Counted from the stretch's first letter, positions 9,306 to 19,030 are shown. The stretch: DNA of 64,000 nt from Gulosibacter chungangensis (GCF_008831155.1 NZ_WBKB01000005.1:186001-250000); one strand, 5' to 3'. Numbers and translations are program-made. Notes: generated from the sequence alone by a model not told the origin.

Positions 9306-10063
9306 TCGCCGAGCACCGTCCGGACGTGGTCGAGATAGGTCTGACTGCTTTCGGCGTGTGAGGCGTTGACCGACACGATGTCCTTGAGATGGCCGGTCTC
9401 AAAAATTGCCGCCTGATCACAGATGGCTTTGACCGCATCCAACTCATGCGTGACGAGCACGATGGTCGTGCCGAAACGATCGCGAGTGGAGCGCAGCAGA
9501 TCGAGAATCTCGCCGGTGGTGTGCGTGTCGAGCGCCGAGGTTGGTTCGTCGCAGAGCAGGAGCAGGGGGCTCGTGACGAGCGCTCGGGCGATGGCGACTC
9601 GTTGTTTTTCGCCGCCGGAGAGCTGTGCCGGATAGTGTCCCGCTCGATGCCCGAGACCAACGAAGTTGATCATGTCCTCGACCTTCTGCGGGTCCTTGAG
9701 CTTTTGCAGCTTCAGCGGCAGGGCCACATTCTGGGTGACGGTGAGATTGCCGACCAAATTGAAGGCCTGGAAGACCACGCCAATCTTGTGACGCATCCGA
9801 TTGAGTTGCTTCTGCGTGAGCGTCGCAAGATCCGTGCCGCCGACCAGTACCCTGCCTTCGGTGGGATGATCGAGCCCATTCATCATGCGCAGGAGCGTCG
9901 ACTTCCCGGCGCCGCTTTCACCGAGGACTCCGAAGACTGATCCCCTGGGGATTGCGAAGCTGACGTCGGCGAGTGCGGTAACGGGATGCGTGCTGTCACC
10001 AAATTGCCGTGTTACGGAATGGAACTCGACCGCGTTTGCGGCGGTCGTGTTTGATGAAAGCAT
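9302..10063 (-). CDS. metN: Methionine ABC transporter ATP-binding protein, short form
   Basis: This 253-residue ATPase energises MetNI. The Walker A GESGAGKST is near residues 47-55, the Q-loop is FQAFNLV, the signature is LSGGEKQRVAIARAL and the Walker B is LLLLCDEPTSALD. Typical MetN proteins are about 340 residues and end in a regulatory NIL/ACT-like domain that mediates methionine trans-inhibition. Here the protein stops soon after the ATPase core (ending YLDHVRTVLGE), so that domain is absent. The gene is first in the operon, and a sigma-70-like promoter lies 70-100 bases upstream. Confidence 0.9.
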   Translation of the reverse strand: MLSSNTTAANAVEFHSVTRQFGDSTHPVTALADVSFAIPRGSVFGVLGESGAGKSTLLRMMNGLDHPTEGRVLVGGTDLATLTQKQLNRMRHKIGVVFQAFNLVGNLTVTQNVALPLKLQKLKDPQKVEDMINFVGLGHRAGHYPAQLSGGEKQRVAIARALVTSPLLLLCDEPTSALDTHTTGEILDLLRSTRDRFGTTIVLVTHELDAVKAICDQAAIFETGHLKDIVSVNASHAESSQTYLDHVRTVLGE

Positions 10064-10135
10064 AGGGATATGACGTTACTCGGTTGAGGACGGGGAATCA
10101 GATACCCGCGAGCAAATGATTGCTGGACGCAGTTC

Positions 10136-10164
10136 AATATATGCTTTGCCTCGCGTAAATACAA
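10136..10164 (-). promoter_or_regulatory. Predicted promoter of metNIQ
   Basis: On the minus strand a -35 TTGTAT (10164-10159) and a -10 TATATT (10141-10136) are separated by exactly 17 bases, about 70 bases before the metN start. This is the best sigma-70-like match in the 119-base gap between metN and the divergent ohr gene. No S-box-like riboswitch is recognisable in the leader. Confidence 0.5.
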
Positions 10165-10182
10165 GGCGACAGGGGGATCCGC

Positions 10183-10599
10183 GTGAGTGATAACGAGTTC
10201 GGGCCGGCGATTTATTCCACCCACGCCGAAAATCGCGGCGGCGCCAACGGTGAGAGCTGGGTCGAGGGCGGGATGCACGTCGACGTGCGCTCACCCCTCG
10301 GTGAGAATGCCGAGGCGGGAACGAATCCCGAACAGCTCCTCGCACTCGCGTGGGCAACCTGCCTGAGCGCCTCGGCACGCATCGTCGCCGGGCCCGGAGT
10401 GGAGGTGCGGGTGCGCACGCGCATCACCCTGCACCAACGCCTGGACGGGGCAGCGTTCGAGTTCCGTGCGCATGCCGAACTGCACTTTGCGGGTAAGAGC
10501 GAGGGGAAGGCCGCAGAACTCGCCGCGGCAGCGCACGCCCGCTGCCCGGTCTCACGGATGTTCGCGGGGAAGTCCTCCGTGTCGGTGGCTGCGGTGTAG
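10183..10599 (+). CDS. Ohr/OsmC family organic hydroperoxide resistance protein
   Basis: This 138-residue OsmC-fold peroxiredoxin reduces organic hydroperoxides. The two reactive cysteines sit in WATCLSAS (Cys60) and ARCPVSRMF (Cys121), the spacing seen in Ohr. NPEQLLALAWATC is the typical active-site helix. The start is GTG at 10183 with a G-rich ribosome-binding site (CAGGGGG) about ten bases upstream. It is divergent from metN, and no regulator of the OhrR type is adjacent. Confidence 0.88.
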   Translation: MSDNEFGPAIYSTHAENRGGANGESWVEGGMHVDVRSPLGENAEAGTNPEQLLALAWATCLSASARIVAGPGVEVRVRTRITLHQRLDGAAFEFRAHAELHFAGKSEGKAAELAAAAHARCPVSRMFAGKSSVSVAAV

Positions 10600-10702
10600 C
10601 GGGGCCGGTAGCGGCCTTGCGCCGTGGCGACCGTGGCGACCGTGGCAGTCGGCTGGCGGACTTGGCGGTGCCTGGTGCGTGACCGCGCGCTGCGGTCGCC
10701 GG

Positions 10703-12511
10703 TTACTCGGGCGTTGGCCCAAAGACCGCGGCGCTGTGCGGCGGGAGCGTGGCTCGTTCACCGTCGAGCGTTACAGCTTCGTTCGTGGCGAAGAGAATGC
10801 GCGGCAGCTCGCGGTATTCGGTCCAGCGCACATCCACATCGAGTGCGGTGTGCTGCTCCTCGTCCGAGAAGTTCAGCACGATTTCGAGGTCTCCGCGCCA
10901 AAACGCGAAGAGCCCGGTTTGCGGATCGTATTCCACTGCGACCTCAGCCAGCCACGGCGAGGTGAGTTCCGGATGTGCCTTCCGCAGTGCAATCAGTCGT
11001 TTGTAGAGTTCCAGCAGCTCCGCGCGTTCGGGCTTATCGAGTTCCATCCAATCGAGCTTTGAACGACGGAAGGTTTCGGGGTCTTGCGGGTCAGGGACAT
11101 CCTGTTCGCCCCAACCCATGCGGGAGAATTCCCGTACCCGGCCTTCGGTAACGGCGCGACCTAGGTCCTCCTCGGGGTGAGCGGTGAAGAACTGGAAGGG
11201 TGTCGTTGAACCCCACTCTTCACCCATGAACAGCATCGGCGTAAACGGCGAACACATGAGCAATGTCGCGCCCAGCGCGAGCTGCTCCGCAGACAGGGTC
11301 TCGGAGAGCCGATCACCGGTGGCACGGTTACCGATCTGGTCGTGATTTTGGGTGGATGCGACCAGTCGCCAGGCGTTCAACTCCGGCGCGAGAGGGCGGC
11401 CGTGATGGCGGCGCCGGAAGGTGGACATCGCGCCATCGTGGAAGAACCCGCGGGTGAGCACCTTCTTGAGCGCTCCCATGCCGCGACCGCGAGTCTCAGC
11501 AAAGTCTTCGTAGTAGCCATCCACCTCGCCGGTGAGCGTGACGTGAGCGGCGTGGTGGAAGTCATCCGACCACTGAGCCGTCAGCGCATAGCCTCCGGTC
11601 ATCCGGGGCTGAATAATGCGCGGTGCGTTCATATCCGATTCGGCAATCAGGCTGAGCGGTCGACCCAGGTGAGCGGAATACGCGTCCACTTCCATCGAGA
11701 TGTCTTCGAGAATGTGGGTGGCGCGGGTATCGACCAGCGCATGGACCGCATCGAGCCGCAACCCATCCACGTGGAAGTCCCGCATCCACATCAGCACATT
11801 GTCAATGATGTAGCGGCGCACCTGGTCCGATTCGAAGCCATCCAGATTCACCGCATCGCCCCAGGCGGTCTGGTGCTGATTCGCGAGGTACGGGCCGAAC
11901 TTCCCGAGGTAGTTCCCGGAAGGGCCGAGGTGGTTGTACACCACATCTTGAATCACCCCCATGCCGCGCTGGTGGCAGGCATCCACAAAACGCTGATAGG
12001 CAAGTGGGCCGCCATAGGGTTCGTGGACGGCATACCAGTACACCCCGTCATAGCCCCAACCGTGGTCGCCGTTGAAGGCGTTTACCGGCAGCGGTTCGAC
12101 AAAATCTACGCCGAGTTCCACAAGGTGATCGAGCCGTTCGATGGCGGCATCGAGCGTGCCATCCGGGGTGAAGGTGCCGATGTGAAGCTCGTAGATCACG
12201 CTGCCCGCAAGCTGCCGGCCCCGCCAGTCGGCATCCTGCCACTGGTACCAATTCACATCGAAGGTGCGCGAAAGCCCGTGCACCCCGTGGGGTTGGCGTA
12301 GCGAACGCGGATCGGGGTACGGATGCGGGTCATCGTCAATGAGGTAGCCGTAGTCCGCCTCTTGGACGGGACCTTCCGCCGGGATTTCCGGGACACCCAC
12401 GGGACGCCACCAGGACTCATCGCTGCGAGCCATGTCGTAGATCTCGCCGTTGATTTGCACGCGCATCCGCTCGGCGAAGGGTGACCAGACATCGAACCGG
12501 GGGTCACGCAT
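10703..12511 (-). CDS. treZ: Malto-oligosyltrehalose trehalohydrolase
   Basis: This 602-residue GH13 enzyme releases trehalose from maltooligosyl-trehalose made by TreY. The barrel shows [10 protein letters not shown], the nucleophile in [11 protein letters not shown] (Asp254) and the acid/base in LIAESDMN (Glu291), with [11 protein letters not shown] as the fourth conserved region. A short beta-domain precedes the barrel (residues 1-100). It is the last gene of the glgX-treY-treZ operon. An AAGGAG sequence lies upstream of the ATG. Confidence 0.95.
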   Translation of the reverse strand: MRDPRFDVWSPFAERMRVQINGEIYDMARSDESWWRPVGVPEIPAEGPVQEADYGYLIDDDPHPYPDPRSLRQPHGVHGLSRTFDVNWYQWQDADWRGRQLAGSVIYELHIGTFTPDGTLDAAIERLDHLVELGVDFVEPLPVNAFNGDHGWGYDGVYWYAVHEPYGGPLAYQRFVDACHQRGMGVIQDVVYNHLGPSGNYLGKFGPYLANQHQTAWGDAVNLDGFESDQVRRYIIDNVLMWMRDFHVDGLRLDAVHALVDTRATHILEDISMEVDAYSAHLGRPLSLIAESDMNAPRIIQPRMTGGYALTAQWSDDFHHAAHVTLTGEVDGYYEDFAETRGRGMGALKKVLTRGFFHDGAMSTFRRRHHGRPLAPELNAWRLVASTQNHDQIGNRATGDRLSETLSAEQLALGATLLMCSPFTPMLFMGEEWGSTTPFQFFTAHPEEDLGRAVTEGRVREFSRMGWGEQDVPDPQDPETFRRSKLDWMELDKPERAELLELYKRLIALRKAHPELTSPWLAEVAVEYDPQTGLFAFWRGDLEIVLNFSDEEQHTALDVDVRWTEYRELPRILFATNEAVTLDGERATLPPHSAAVFGPTPE

Positions 12512-12558
12512 CCTCTTGCATCTCCTTAGTGTTGTCGAAGCGCGGGTAGCAGCCGCGC

Positions 12559-14880
12559 TCAGCTCCGCAGCAAAATGACCAGGGGTAGCTGATTGAGTAG
12601 CGCACCCAGGGGGACCGTGCCCGAGAACTTCCGGCCGGAAAGCTGATCCACCCAGGTGCCCTCGGGCAGCGGCAGCTTCGTGTCGTGCCAGCCGCCACCG
12701 CGTTCTAGACCAATCGGGCGGCGCATCCCGACGAAGGCCACGCCGCCGCGATCGAAGGCGATCACGTGGTCCTTCGCCGCACCCTTCGCATACCAGGGCT
12801 GATAATCCTTGAATTTCTGCCCGAAGTGCTTCCGCAGGCGCAGGGCCGCGGTGGTGATCATGAGCTTCACGGCGCCGGACTCGTCGGTCTCTGGCCGGGC
12901 ACCGCGGTTGACCGCTTCCAGCGCGGTTTCGCGGGACTCCCAGCGAACCGCCCGGCGATTATCCGGATCGACGAGCGAATAGTTCCACAGCTCGGAACCC
13001 TGGTAGACATCCGGGACGCCGGGGGCGAGTAACTGCATCCCCTTAATGACCAGGGAGTTGGTCCAACCGGGAACCCGCACTTGATCGAGGAAATTGCTGA
13101 TCAGCGCCCTTGCGGCCGGGTGATCGAATGCCGCGTCCACTGCCGCAAGGATCTCGTCCTCGTATTCTTCGTCAACTTCCGTCCAGGTGGTGTAGTCACC
13201 GGCCTCGCGGGCCGCCTTAATCGCGTAGTTTGCGAGGCGCTCGCGGCGGGCTGGCCAAACACCAATAATCGCCTGCCACAGCAGATTCGCGAACGCATGG
13301 TTGCGAATTGGTGCGATCTCTAACAGATCTTCGAGGAGGTCGTGCCACTCCTCGGGTAGTTCCGAGAGCACATCAATTCGCGCGCGGACATCCTCGCTGC
13401 GCTTGGTGTCGTGCGTGGTCAACGCAGTCTGTGCCGCGGGCCAATTGTCGAGACGGCGCTGTTGCAGCTCGTGGAATTTGGCCACGTCAATGGCGAAAAG
13501 CGATGGATCCCCGCCGACCTCATTGAGTGAGGTCAGCCGCGAATAGCGGTAGAAGGCGCGGTCTTCCACCGCCTTGGCCATCACCATGCCGGTCACCTGT
13601 TGGAAACGTTTCGCCGCCGGATGCTCGGGGTCGGCGAGCACCGCATGCACCTGTTCGATCGATTCGGCAAGATCTTCTCGCCAGTCGGCGGCATCGCGCG
13701 CGGCTTGGCGCAGGTGATCCGCCCCAGTCGGAAGGTAGGTTCGATAGACCTCGAAGGCGGCCGCAATCTCGGCCAGTGCATCCTCGGCCTGGTCGATTTC
13801 AACACCGGAGCGCGCGATCTCTCGCGCCACCCAGTGGATCTCGGCCCGTAGCGGCCCGTCGGTCACGTAGCGCTTCATTTTGTGGATGAGCGTGGGCCAG
13901 TCATCCACGTCCGTGCGGGAGAGTGCGGAAGTGGAGTCGTCCAACACCTGCGCGGCCGTCGCATCCACCATCACCCGCTCGTATTCACCGAGTGCGTCGT
14001 ACCCGGTCGTGCCCTCGCAGGCCCAGTCGGGGAGGTCCTCACCGAAATGCAGAATCTTTTCTACCGTGACGTAGATGCCGCCGGTTTTCTCGCGCAGCCG
14101 GGCAAGGTAGCCGGCGGGATCGCGCAGGCCATCGGGGTGGTCGATGCGCAGCCCGTCGACGAGGCCGTCGCGCACCCAGGAGAGAATCTCGGCGTGGGTT
14201 GCATCCCAGACCTCGTCATCTTCGACCCGGACGCCCGCGAGCGAGGTAATCGTGAAAAAGCGACGGTAGTTGAGCGCGAAATCCCCTTCGCGCCAGTGCG
14301 CGAGACGGTAGTGCTGGCGGCGCAGGACCGTGCGTGGATCGTCCTGTTCGTTGTCGGCGCTGCCCGGAGCGAGCGGATATTCGTGGTCGTAGTAGCGCAC
14401 CACGCCCGCGCCGCGGTCGATCCAAAGATTCCCGATGGGCTCACCCGGACCCGTCGGCATATCGTCGTCGCCGAGCACCGGGAGCCGGATTTTTCCGTTG
14501 CCGGCCTCCCAATCGATATCGAAGTACTTCGCGTACTCCGAGCCCTGGCCGTGCTGCAGCACATCCCACCACCAGGGGTTTTCCTTGGGTACTTCGACGC
14601 CCATGTGGTTGGGCACGATATCAACCAGCACCCCCATTCCTGCCTCGTGGGCGGCGCGGGCGAGCTGTTCGAGGCCCTCGCGACCTCCGCGGGCAGCATC
14701 CACACGGGTGGGGTCAACCACGTCGTAGCCGTGAGAGGAGCCGGTCGTGGCCTGCAATATGGGGGAGAGATACACCCAGTCGACCCCGAGTCCCGCGAGA
14801 TACGGCACGCGGGCCGCAGCATCGTGAAGGGTGAAATCTTCAGTGAGCTGCAATCGGTAGGTACTGGCTGGAGTACGCAT
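12559..14880 (-). CDS. treY: Maltooligosyl trehalose synthase
   Basis: This 773-residue GH13_26 enzyme converts the reducing-end maltose of maltodextrins into trehalose in place. Landmarks are the N-terminal [17 protein letters not shown], the nucleophile in [10 protein letters not shown] (Asp247), the general acid in VTVEKIL (Glu274) and the late [12 protein letters not shown]. Length and motifs are complete. It is expressed between glgX and treZ, with TAAGGAC before the ATG. The 106-base gap to glgX contains a 17-base tandem repeat. Confidence 0.96.
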   Translation of the reverse strand: MRTPASTYRLQLTEDFTLHDAAARVPYLAGLGVDWVYLSPILQATTGSSHGYDVVDPTRVDAARGGREGLEQLARAAHEAGMGVLVDIVPNHMGVEVPKENPWWWDVLQHGQGSEYAKYFDIDWEAGNGKIRLPVLGDDDMPTGPGEPIGNLWIDRGAGVVRYYDHEYPLAPGSADNEQDDPRTVLRRQHYRLAHWREGDFALNYRRFFTITSLAGVRVEDDEVWDATHAEILSWVRDGLVDGLRIDHPDGLRDPAGYLARLREKTGGIYVTVEKILHFGEDLPDWACEGTTGYDALGEYERVMVDATAAQVLDDSTSALSRTDVDDWPTLIHKMKRYVTDGPLRAEIHWVAREIARSGVEIDQAEDALAEIAAAFEVYRTYLPTGADHLRQAARDAADWREDLAESIEQVHAVLADPEHPAAKRFQQVTGMVMAKAVEDRAFYRYSRLTSLNEVGGDPSLFAIDVAKFHELQQRRLDNWPAAQTALTTHDTKRSEDVRARIDVLSELPEEWHDLLEDLLEIAPIRNHAFANLLWQAIIGVWPARRERLANYAIKAAREAGDYTTWTEVDEEYEDEILAAVDAAFDHPAARALISNFLDQVRVPGWTNSLVIKGMQLLAPGVPDVYQGSELWNYSLVDPDNRRAVRWESRETALEAVNRGARPETDESGAVKLMITTAALRLRKHFGQKFKDYQPWYAKGAAKDHVIAFDRGGVAFVGMRRPIGLERGGGWHDTKLPLPEGTWVDQLSGRKFSGTVPLGALLNQLPLVILLRS

Positions 14881-14905
14881 GTCCTTACACCTTTTTCGAA
14901 AAAAT

Positions 14906-14973
14906 GGGGGCGGCTAAGAATCGGGGGCGGTTAGGAATCGTAGGGGGCTGAGAATCGTGGGCGGTTAGGAAAT
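14906..14973. repeat. Four 17-bp tandem repeats between glgX and treY
   Basis: Four consecutive 17-base units occupy 14906-14922, 14923-14939, 14940-14956 and 14957-14973. Their consensus is approximately GGGGGCGGTTAGGAATC, with 2-6 differences per copy. The period is not a multiple of three and the array is non-coding. It lies inside the treXYZ operon, between the glgX stop and the treY ribosome-binding site, so it would be transcribed as a spacer. Confidence 0.75.
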
Positions 14974-14986
14974 GGCTGGTTGAGGG

Positions 14987-17221
14987 TCAGTCTTCGGGGG
15001 CGGGCTCCGCGGTGTCGGTGACTGCGGGGGAGATGACTTGGATGGGCTGGGTCCAGTTCGCGACCGAGGCGGCCACCGAGTGGTCGGGCTCGACTTCGGG
15101 GGCTTCGTATTCGCGCAGCACCATCATGGTGCGTTGCGGGATCGTGAAGGTGGAGCCGGGGTCTCGTACATCGCTGTCGGTATTCACTCCCGAGGTGTCA
15201 ATCAGCGTCTCCCAGCGGAAGGTGATCTCGCCCGATGGCAGGGTGACCTCGACGTCCTGTTCGGAAGCATTGAAATAGATCAGGAAGCTGTGGTCGGTGA
15301 TGCGCTGGCCGCGGGTGCCGCGACCGGCGATTGCATCCCCGTTGAGGAAGTAGCCCATTGCCCGGATGTAGGCCTCGTTCCAATCCTCGTGCTCCATTTG
15401 GGTACCTTCGGTAGACACCCACACGACATCGGGCAGCCCCTGGCCTTCACCGCGCTTGGCGGGTTTGCCGTTGAAGAAGTGGCGGCGGCGGAAGGTTGCG
15501 TGATCGTGGCGCAGCTGCGCGAGTGCTCGGGTGAATTCGACGAGCGCCTGATCTGCCTTGTCCCAGTGCACCCAAGAGAGCTCATTGTCTTGGGCGTAGG
15601 TGTTGTTATTGCCGTGCTGTGACCGGCCCATTTCGTCGCCGTGCAGCAGCATCGGCACACCCTGCGAGAGCATCATCGTGGCAATGAAGTTTCGCTGTTG
15701 CCGGGCGCGCAAGGCGTTGATTTCGGGGTCGTCGGTTGGCCCTTCGACGCCCATATTCCAGGAGCGATTGTGGCTTTCGCCATCGCGGCCTTCCTCACCG
15801 TTGGCATCGTTGTGCTTCTCGTTGTAGCTGACTAGATCGCGCAGGGTGAAGCCGTCGTGGGCGGTAACGAAGTTAATGGATGCGACCGGGCGGCGCCCGG
15901 AGTGCTCGTAGAGGTCGGGAGAACCGGAGATCCGCGTCGCGAACTCCCCAAGCGTGGAAGGCTCACCCCGCCAGAAGTCGCGGACGGTGTCGCGATATTT
16001 TCCGTTCCATTCCGTCCATAGCGGCGGGAAGTTCCCGACCTGATAACCGCCGGGGCCGACATCCCAGGGCTCGGCGATGAGTTTGACCTGCGAGACGATC
16101 GGATCCTGCTGCACGAGGTCGAAGAAGGCCGAGAGCTTGTCGACATCGTGCAATTCGCGAGCCAGCGTGGAGGCAAGGTCGAAGCGGAATCCGTCCACGT
16201 GCATCTCGGTCACCCAGTAGCGCAGCGAGTCCATGATCATCTGCAGTGAGTGGGGGCTGCGCATATTGAGCGAATTGCCGGTGCCGGTGTAGTCGGTGTA
16301 GTAGCGGCGGTCTTCTTCGAGCCGGTAGTAGGACTCGTTGTCGATGCCGCGGAAGCTCAGCGTAGGCCCGAGGTGGTTCCCCTCGGCGGTGTGGTTATAA
16401 ACCACATCAAGAATGACTTCGATGTCATTCTCGTGCAGCGTTTTCACCATGGACTTGAACTCCTGCACCTGCTGGCCGTGATCGCCGGCAAAGGAATAGT
16501 CGCCGTGTGGTGAGAAGAAGTTCAGGGTGTTGTACCCCCAGTAGTTTCGCAGTCCCTTCTCCTCGAGTACCGAATCGTGCACGAATTCGTGCACCGGCAT
16601 CAACTCGATCGCGGTCACGCCAATTTTCTTGAGGTGATCGATGACGGCGGGATGCGCGACTCCCGCGTAGGTGCCACGCATCTCTTCCGGAATCTCGGGG
16701 TGAAGCTTGGTCAGGCCCTTGACGTGTGCCTCGTAGATCAGCGAGTCGGCGTAGGGAGTGCGCGGCGGGCGGTCGCCAGCCCAGTCAAAATACGGGTTGA
16801 TCACCACGCCCTTGGGCATGAAGGCCGCGGAATCGGTCTGGTTAAAGGAGTCTGGGTCGCCAAAGTTGTAGCTGAACACGGCCTGGTCCCATTTGATCTC
16901 GCCGCTGATCGCCTTGGCGTAGGGATCAAGCACGAGCTTGGCGGGGTTGAACCGCTGACCCGATGTGGGGTCATAAGGGCCGTGGATGCGGTAACCGTAG
17001 CGTTGGCCGGGTAAGACGGAGGGCACGTAGCAGTGCCAGACAAATGCATCCTGCTCGAAGAGACGGAGCCTTCGCTCATTGCCCTCCTCATCAAAGAGGC
17101 AGAGCTCAACTTTCTCTGCGCCCTGCGAGTAGATCGCAAAATTTGTGCCGGAGCCGTCATAGGTCGCCCCAAGCGGATATGCGGTGCCGGGCCAGGTCTC
17201 AGCGATAGTTGACTCGTTCAT
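14987..17221 (-). CDS. glgX: Glycogen debranching enzyme (GlgX/TreX type)
   Basis: This 744-residue isoamylase-type GH13_11 enzyme hydrolyses alpha-1,6 branches and supplies linear maltodextrin to TreY and TreZ. An N-terminal CBM48-like domain (about 10-100) precedes the barrel. The barrel has VVYNHTAEGNH, the nucleophile in DGFRFDLAS (Asp348), the acid in LIAEPWDVG (Glu384) and NFVTAHDGFTL. It is the first gene of the trehalose operon, divergent from the GerW-like gene. In actinobacteria this operon supports compatible-solute production under osmotic or carbon-storage conditions (family knowledge). Confidence 0.95.
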   Translation of the reverse strand: MNESTIAETWPGTAYPLGATYDGSGTNFAIYSQGAEKVELCLFDEEGNERRLRLFEQDAFVWHCYVPSVLPGQRYGYRIHGPYDPTSGQRFNPAKLVLDPYAKAISGEIKWDQAVFSYNFGDPDSFNQTDSAAFMPKGVVINPYFDWAGDRPPRTPYADSLIYEAHVKGLTKLHPEIPEEMRGTYAGVAHPAVIDHLKKIGVTAIELMPVHEFVHDSVLEEKGLRNYWGYNTLNFFSPHGDYSFAGDHGQQVQEFKSMVKTLHENDIEVILDVVYNHTAEGNHLGPTLSFRGIDNESYYRLEEDRRYYTDYTGTGNSLNMRSPHSLQMIMDSLRYWVTEMHVDGFRFDLASTLARELHDVDKLSAFFDLVQQDPIVSQVKLIAEPWDVGPGGYQVGNFPPLWTEWNGKYRDTVRDFWRGEPSTLGEFATRISGSPDLYEHSGRRPVASINFVTAHDGFTLRDLVSYNEKHNDANGEEGRDGESHNRSWNMGVEGPTDDPEINALRARQQRNFIATMMLSQGVPMLLHGDEMGRSQHGNNNTYAQDNELSWVHWDKADQALVEFTRALAQLRHDHATFRRRHFFNGKPAKRGEGQGLPDVVWVSTEGTQMEHEDWNEAYIRAMGYFLNGDAIAGRGTRGQRITDHSFLIYFNASEQDVEVTLPSGEITFRWETLIDTSGVNTDSDVRDPGSTFTIPQRTMMVLREYEAPEVEPDHSVAASVANWTQPIQVISPAVTDTAEPAPED

Positions 17222-17339
17222 CAGGCATCCACTCTAAGCCGGGATGGTGTGCGATGACCTGAAGGCAGGCTTGTTCGGCGCGGAGTGGCGTGGCTGCGCT
17301 TCCAGGATGTACGGATGCAAGCTCCGTAGCGTGAAGCGT

Positions 17340-17672
17340 ATGAGTGAACGACTGAATTCAGCAGGTGACGCAGTTTCGAGGATCGGTGCCCGTCTCGCCT
17401 TTGGCGACCGTGTTGATCTGGGCCACGAGCAGGTGATTCCGGTCGCGTTTTGGGCCGGCGGTTCGGCCGAAGGCGATGGTGGAATCGACAGTGACCGACG
17501 TGCCGAGGGCGGCGCCGTTGGCGGCGTGGCGATTCCGCTCGGTGCCTACGTTGGCGACGACTACGGTACGCGGTTCCGCCCCAACCTCATCGCACTGCTG
17601 GCGGTATGCACGCCGCTGACGCTCGCGCTGGGGTGGGCACTGCCACGCCTGATCAAAGCACTGAAGAAGTAG
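17340..17672 (+). CDS. GerW/YtfJ-like small protein with C-terminal membrane helix
   Basis: This protein of about 110 residues has a GerW/YtfJ-like core: GDRVDLGHEQVIPVAFWAGG, then a glycine-rich stretch and VAIPLGAYVGDDYGTRF. It ends in a hydrophobic helix (NLIALLAVCTPLTLALGWALP) and a basic tail. The family is named after a Bacillus germination protein, but its role in non-sporulating actinobacteria is unknown. ATG 17340 starts just before the conserved part; a GTG at 17331 is an alternative. No good Shine-Dalgarno is seen. Its TAG stop is in the same frame as, and immediately before, the following kinase gene. Confidence 0.65.
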   Translation: MSERLNSAGDAVSRIGARLAFGDRVDLGHEQVIPVAFWAGGSAEGDGGIDSDRRAEGGAVGGVAIPLGAYVGDDYGTRFRPNLIALLAVCTPLTLALGWALPRLIKALKK

Positions 17673-17678
17673 TCCGCC

Positions 17679-18197
17679 CTGCACATCGTCGCGATCGACG
17701 GTCGTTCGGGCGCCGGCAAGACCACGCTCGCGGCCGACCTACAACAACGCACCGGCTGTCAGGTCCTCCACGTCGAGAATTTCTATCCCGGCTGGGAGGG
17801 CCTGGACGCTGGCGCGGAGTACCTTGCCACTGAGGTCCTCGCACCGCTTCGCGAGGGCAAGAGCGTGCACACCCATCGCTGGGATTGGCATGAAGATCTA
17901 TTCCTCGCGGGCGATCAGGTCCAGCCGGCCGGATTGATTGTGGTGGAGGGATGCGGCGCAATTTCGCAGGCATCCCGCCCCCTGCTCGACGCGGCCGTGT
18001 GGCTGGAAGCGGTGGAGAGCATCCGGCACACGCGAGCGATTACGCGTGACGGCGACGAAACCTGGTGGCGCGGCTGGCGAGACCAGGAGGATGCATTCTA
18101 TGCACGGGAGCGATCGCAGCAGCTCGCTGACTTCACGCTCGGGCCGGATGTGGGGGTCGACGAACTGCTTTCGCTCTTGCGTGAGGCGCGCGGTTAG
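17679..18197 (+). CDS. Uridine kinase-like P-loop ATPase, apparent CTG start
   Basis: This P-loop kinase of the uridine kinase/small nucleoside kinase type is about 172 residues long. HIVAIDGRSGAGKTTLA (P-loop GRSGAGKT at residues 8-15) opens the protein. HRWDWHEDLF and VVEGCGAISQ follow, as in actinobacterial relatives. No ATG, GTG or TTG occurs in frame before the P-loop; the first is an ATG at 17865, which would delete it. The upstream in-frame stop is the TAG of the GerW-like gene at 17670. The codon where relatives have Met is CTG at 17679, preceded by GAAGAAG, so CTG initiation is proposed. Readthrough of the TAG is the alternative. Confidence 0.7.
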   Translation: MHIVAIDGRSGAGKTTLAADLQQRTGCQVLHVENFYPGWEGLDAGAEYLATEVLAPLREGKSVHTHRWDWHEDLFLAGDQVQPAGLIVVEGCGAISQASRPLLDAAVWLEAVESIRHTRAITRDGDETWWRGWRDQEDAFYARERSQQLADFTLGPDVGVDELLSLLREARG

Positions 18198-18514
18198 TAG
18201 TTCACCGAGGTACTCGATTGGTCCAGGTACGAGAAGAACGTCACGCCCATAATTGCCATGACCACGCCAATCACGATCGAGATCACCACCAGGATGACCA
18301 TCCACAGCAGTGTCGCCCGCGCGTAGTTCTTCTTGGCGATTGATTCGGTGCCACCGAACGCGAGGACGAGTAGATAGATGAACCCCACAATCGGGATCAT
18401 CATGAGGAATACCGCGAGCATCCAGCTGCCGAGTGAGTCGGTCTGGCTCGCGGGTCGCTCATAGTTGTACTGCGGCTGGCCGGGGTGTTGCGGGTAGGGC
18501 TGGTACTGCGCCAA
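18194..18514 (-). CDS. Small predicted membrane protein, N-terminal Gln/Pro/Tyr-rich
   Basis: This protein of about 106 residues has a Q/P/Y-rich N-terminus (AQYQPYPQHPGQPQYNY) followed by two hydrophobic segments: one around MLAVFLMMIPIVGFIYLLVL, one around WMVILVVISIVIGVVMAIMG. A short KKNYARA loop separates them. Similar short actinobacterial membrane proteins have no assigned function. A TTG start at 18514 is preferred because AGAGGAA sits 5-6 bases upstream; an ATG at 18556 would overlap the preceding metalloprotease gene. The gene converges with the kinase and the two stops overlap by four bases. Confidence 0.7.
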   Translation of the reverse strand: MAQYQPYPQHPGQPQYNYERPASQTDSLGSWMLAVFLMMIPIVGFIYLLVLAFGGTESIAKKNYARATLLWMVILVVISIVIGVVMAIMGVTFFSYLDQSSTSVNY

Positions 18515-18546
18515 GGCGATTCCTCTGCTGTTGGTGGGCGGGATGA

Positions 18547-18894
18547 CTACGCCCAACCCAACTCGTGCAGGTGCTCGTCGTCAATACCGTAATAGTGGGC
18601 AATTTCGTGCACGAGCGTTACATGGATCTCGTGGCGGAGTTGCGCTTCGTCCTCGCAGATGGCGAGTAGCGGCTCACGAAACAGCACGATCCGATCGGGC
18701 AGCTGCCCGTAGCCGTAATTGGCGCGTTCAAAGAGGTCGTACCCCTCGTACACCCCGAGTAGGTCGAGGGAGCCATCCTCGGGTCGATCCTCGACCACGA
18801 ACACCAAATTTTCGAGTCCATCGACGACCTCATCCGGAAGCAGATCGAGTTCTTCAACCACCAGTTTCTCGAACTCATCCATCGTCAAATCCAT
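18547..18894 (-). CDS. Metallopeptidase-like protein (zincin fold, HExxH)
   Basis: This acidic protein of about 115 residues belongs to the actinobacterial metallopeptidase family with minimal zincin domains. The zinc motif HEIAHYYGI is near the C-terminus, with a preceding glycine/arginine segment LPDRIVLFREPLL. ATG 18894 is chosen because AGGGAG lies eight bases before it; an upstream in-frame ATG at 18924 has no good ribosome-binding site. The biological substrate is unknown. It is followed closely by the small membrane protein gene on the same strand. Confidence 0.8.
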   Translation of the reverse strand: MDLTMDEFEKLVVEELDLLPDEVVDGLENLVFVVEDRPEDGSLDLLGVYEGYDLFERANYGYGQLPDRIVLFREPLLAICEDEAQLRHEIHVTLVHEIAHYYGIDDEHLHELGWA

Positions 18895-18971
18895 GCTGTG
18901 CACTCCCTGAGCAGCCTCTGCCATCGTGAACCGGCTTTGCTAAAGTTACCTGCTGTGGCCCGGTGATTGGG

Positions 18972-19016
18972 CTGGCGGACGAGGGAGCAGTACCCGCTCA
19001 CGACAAGACTGACTCG
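18972..19016 (+). ncRNA. Guanidine-III riboswitch (ykkC-III, former mini-ykkC relative)
   Basis: The sequence matches the guanidine-III pseudoknot class. GCGGACGAGG begins at 18975, TACCCGC follows at 18991-18997 and ACGACAAGACTG at 19000-19011. P1 pairs GCGG (18975-18978) with CCGC (18994-18997). P2 pairs GAG-CAGT (18985-18991) with ACTG-A-CTC (19008-19015), with one bulged A. The element ends directly before the ribosome-binding site GAAAGGG of the SMR gene, so it likely controls translation initiation in response to guanidinium. The class is known mainly from actinobacteria. Confidence 0.9.
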
Positions 19017-19030
19017 AAAGGGTTGATCGC

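Noticed and set aside
10624-10650. Short GTGGCGACC repeats after the Ohr gene
   Set aside because: Only two exact copies and a third partial copy; too short and simple to interpret.
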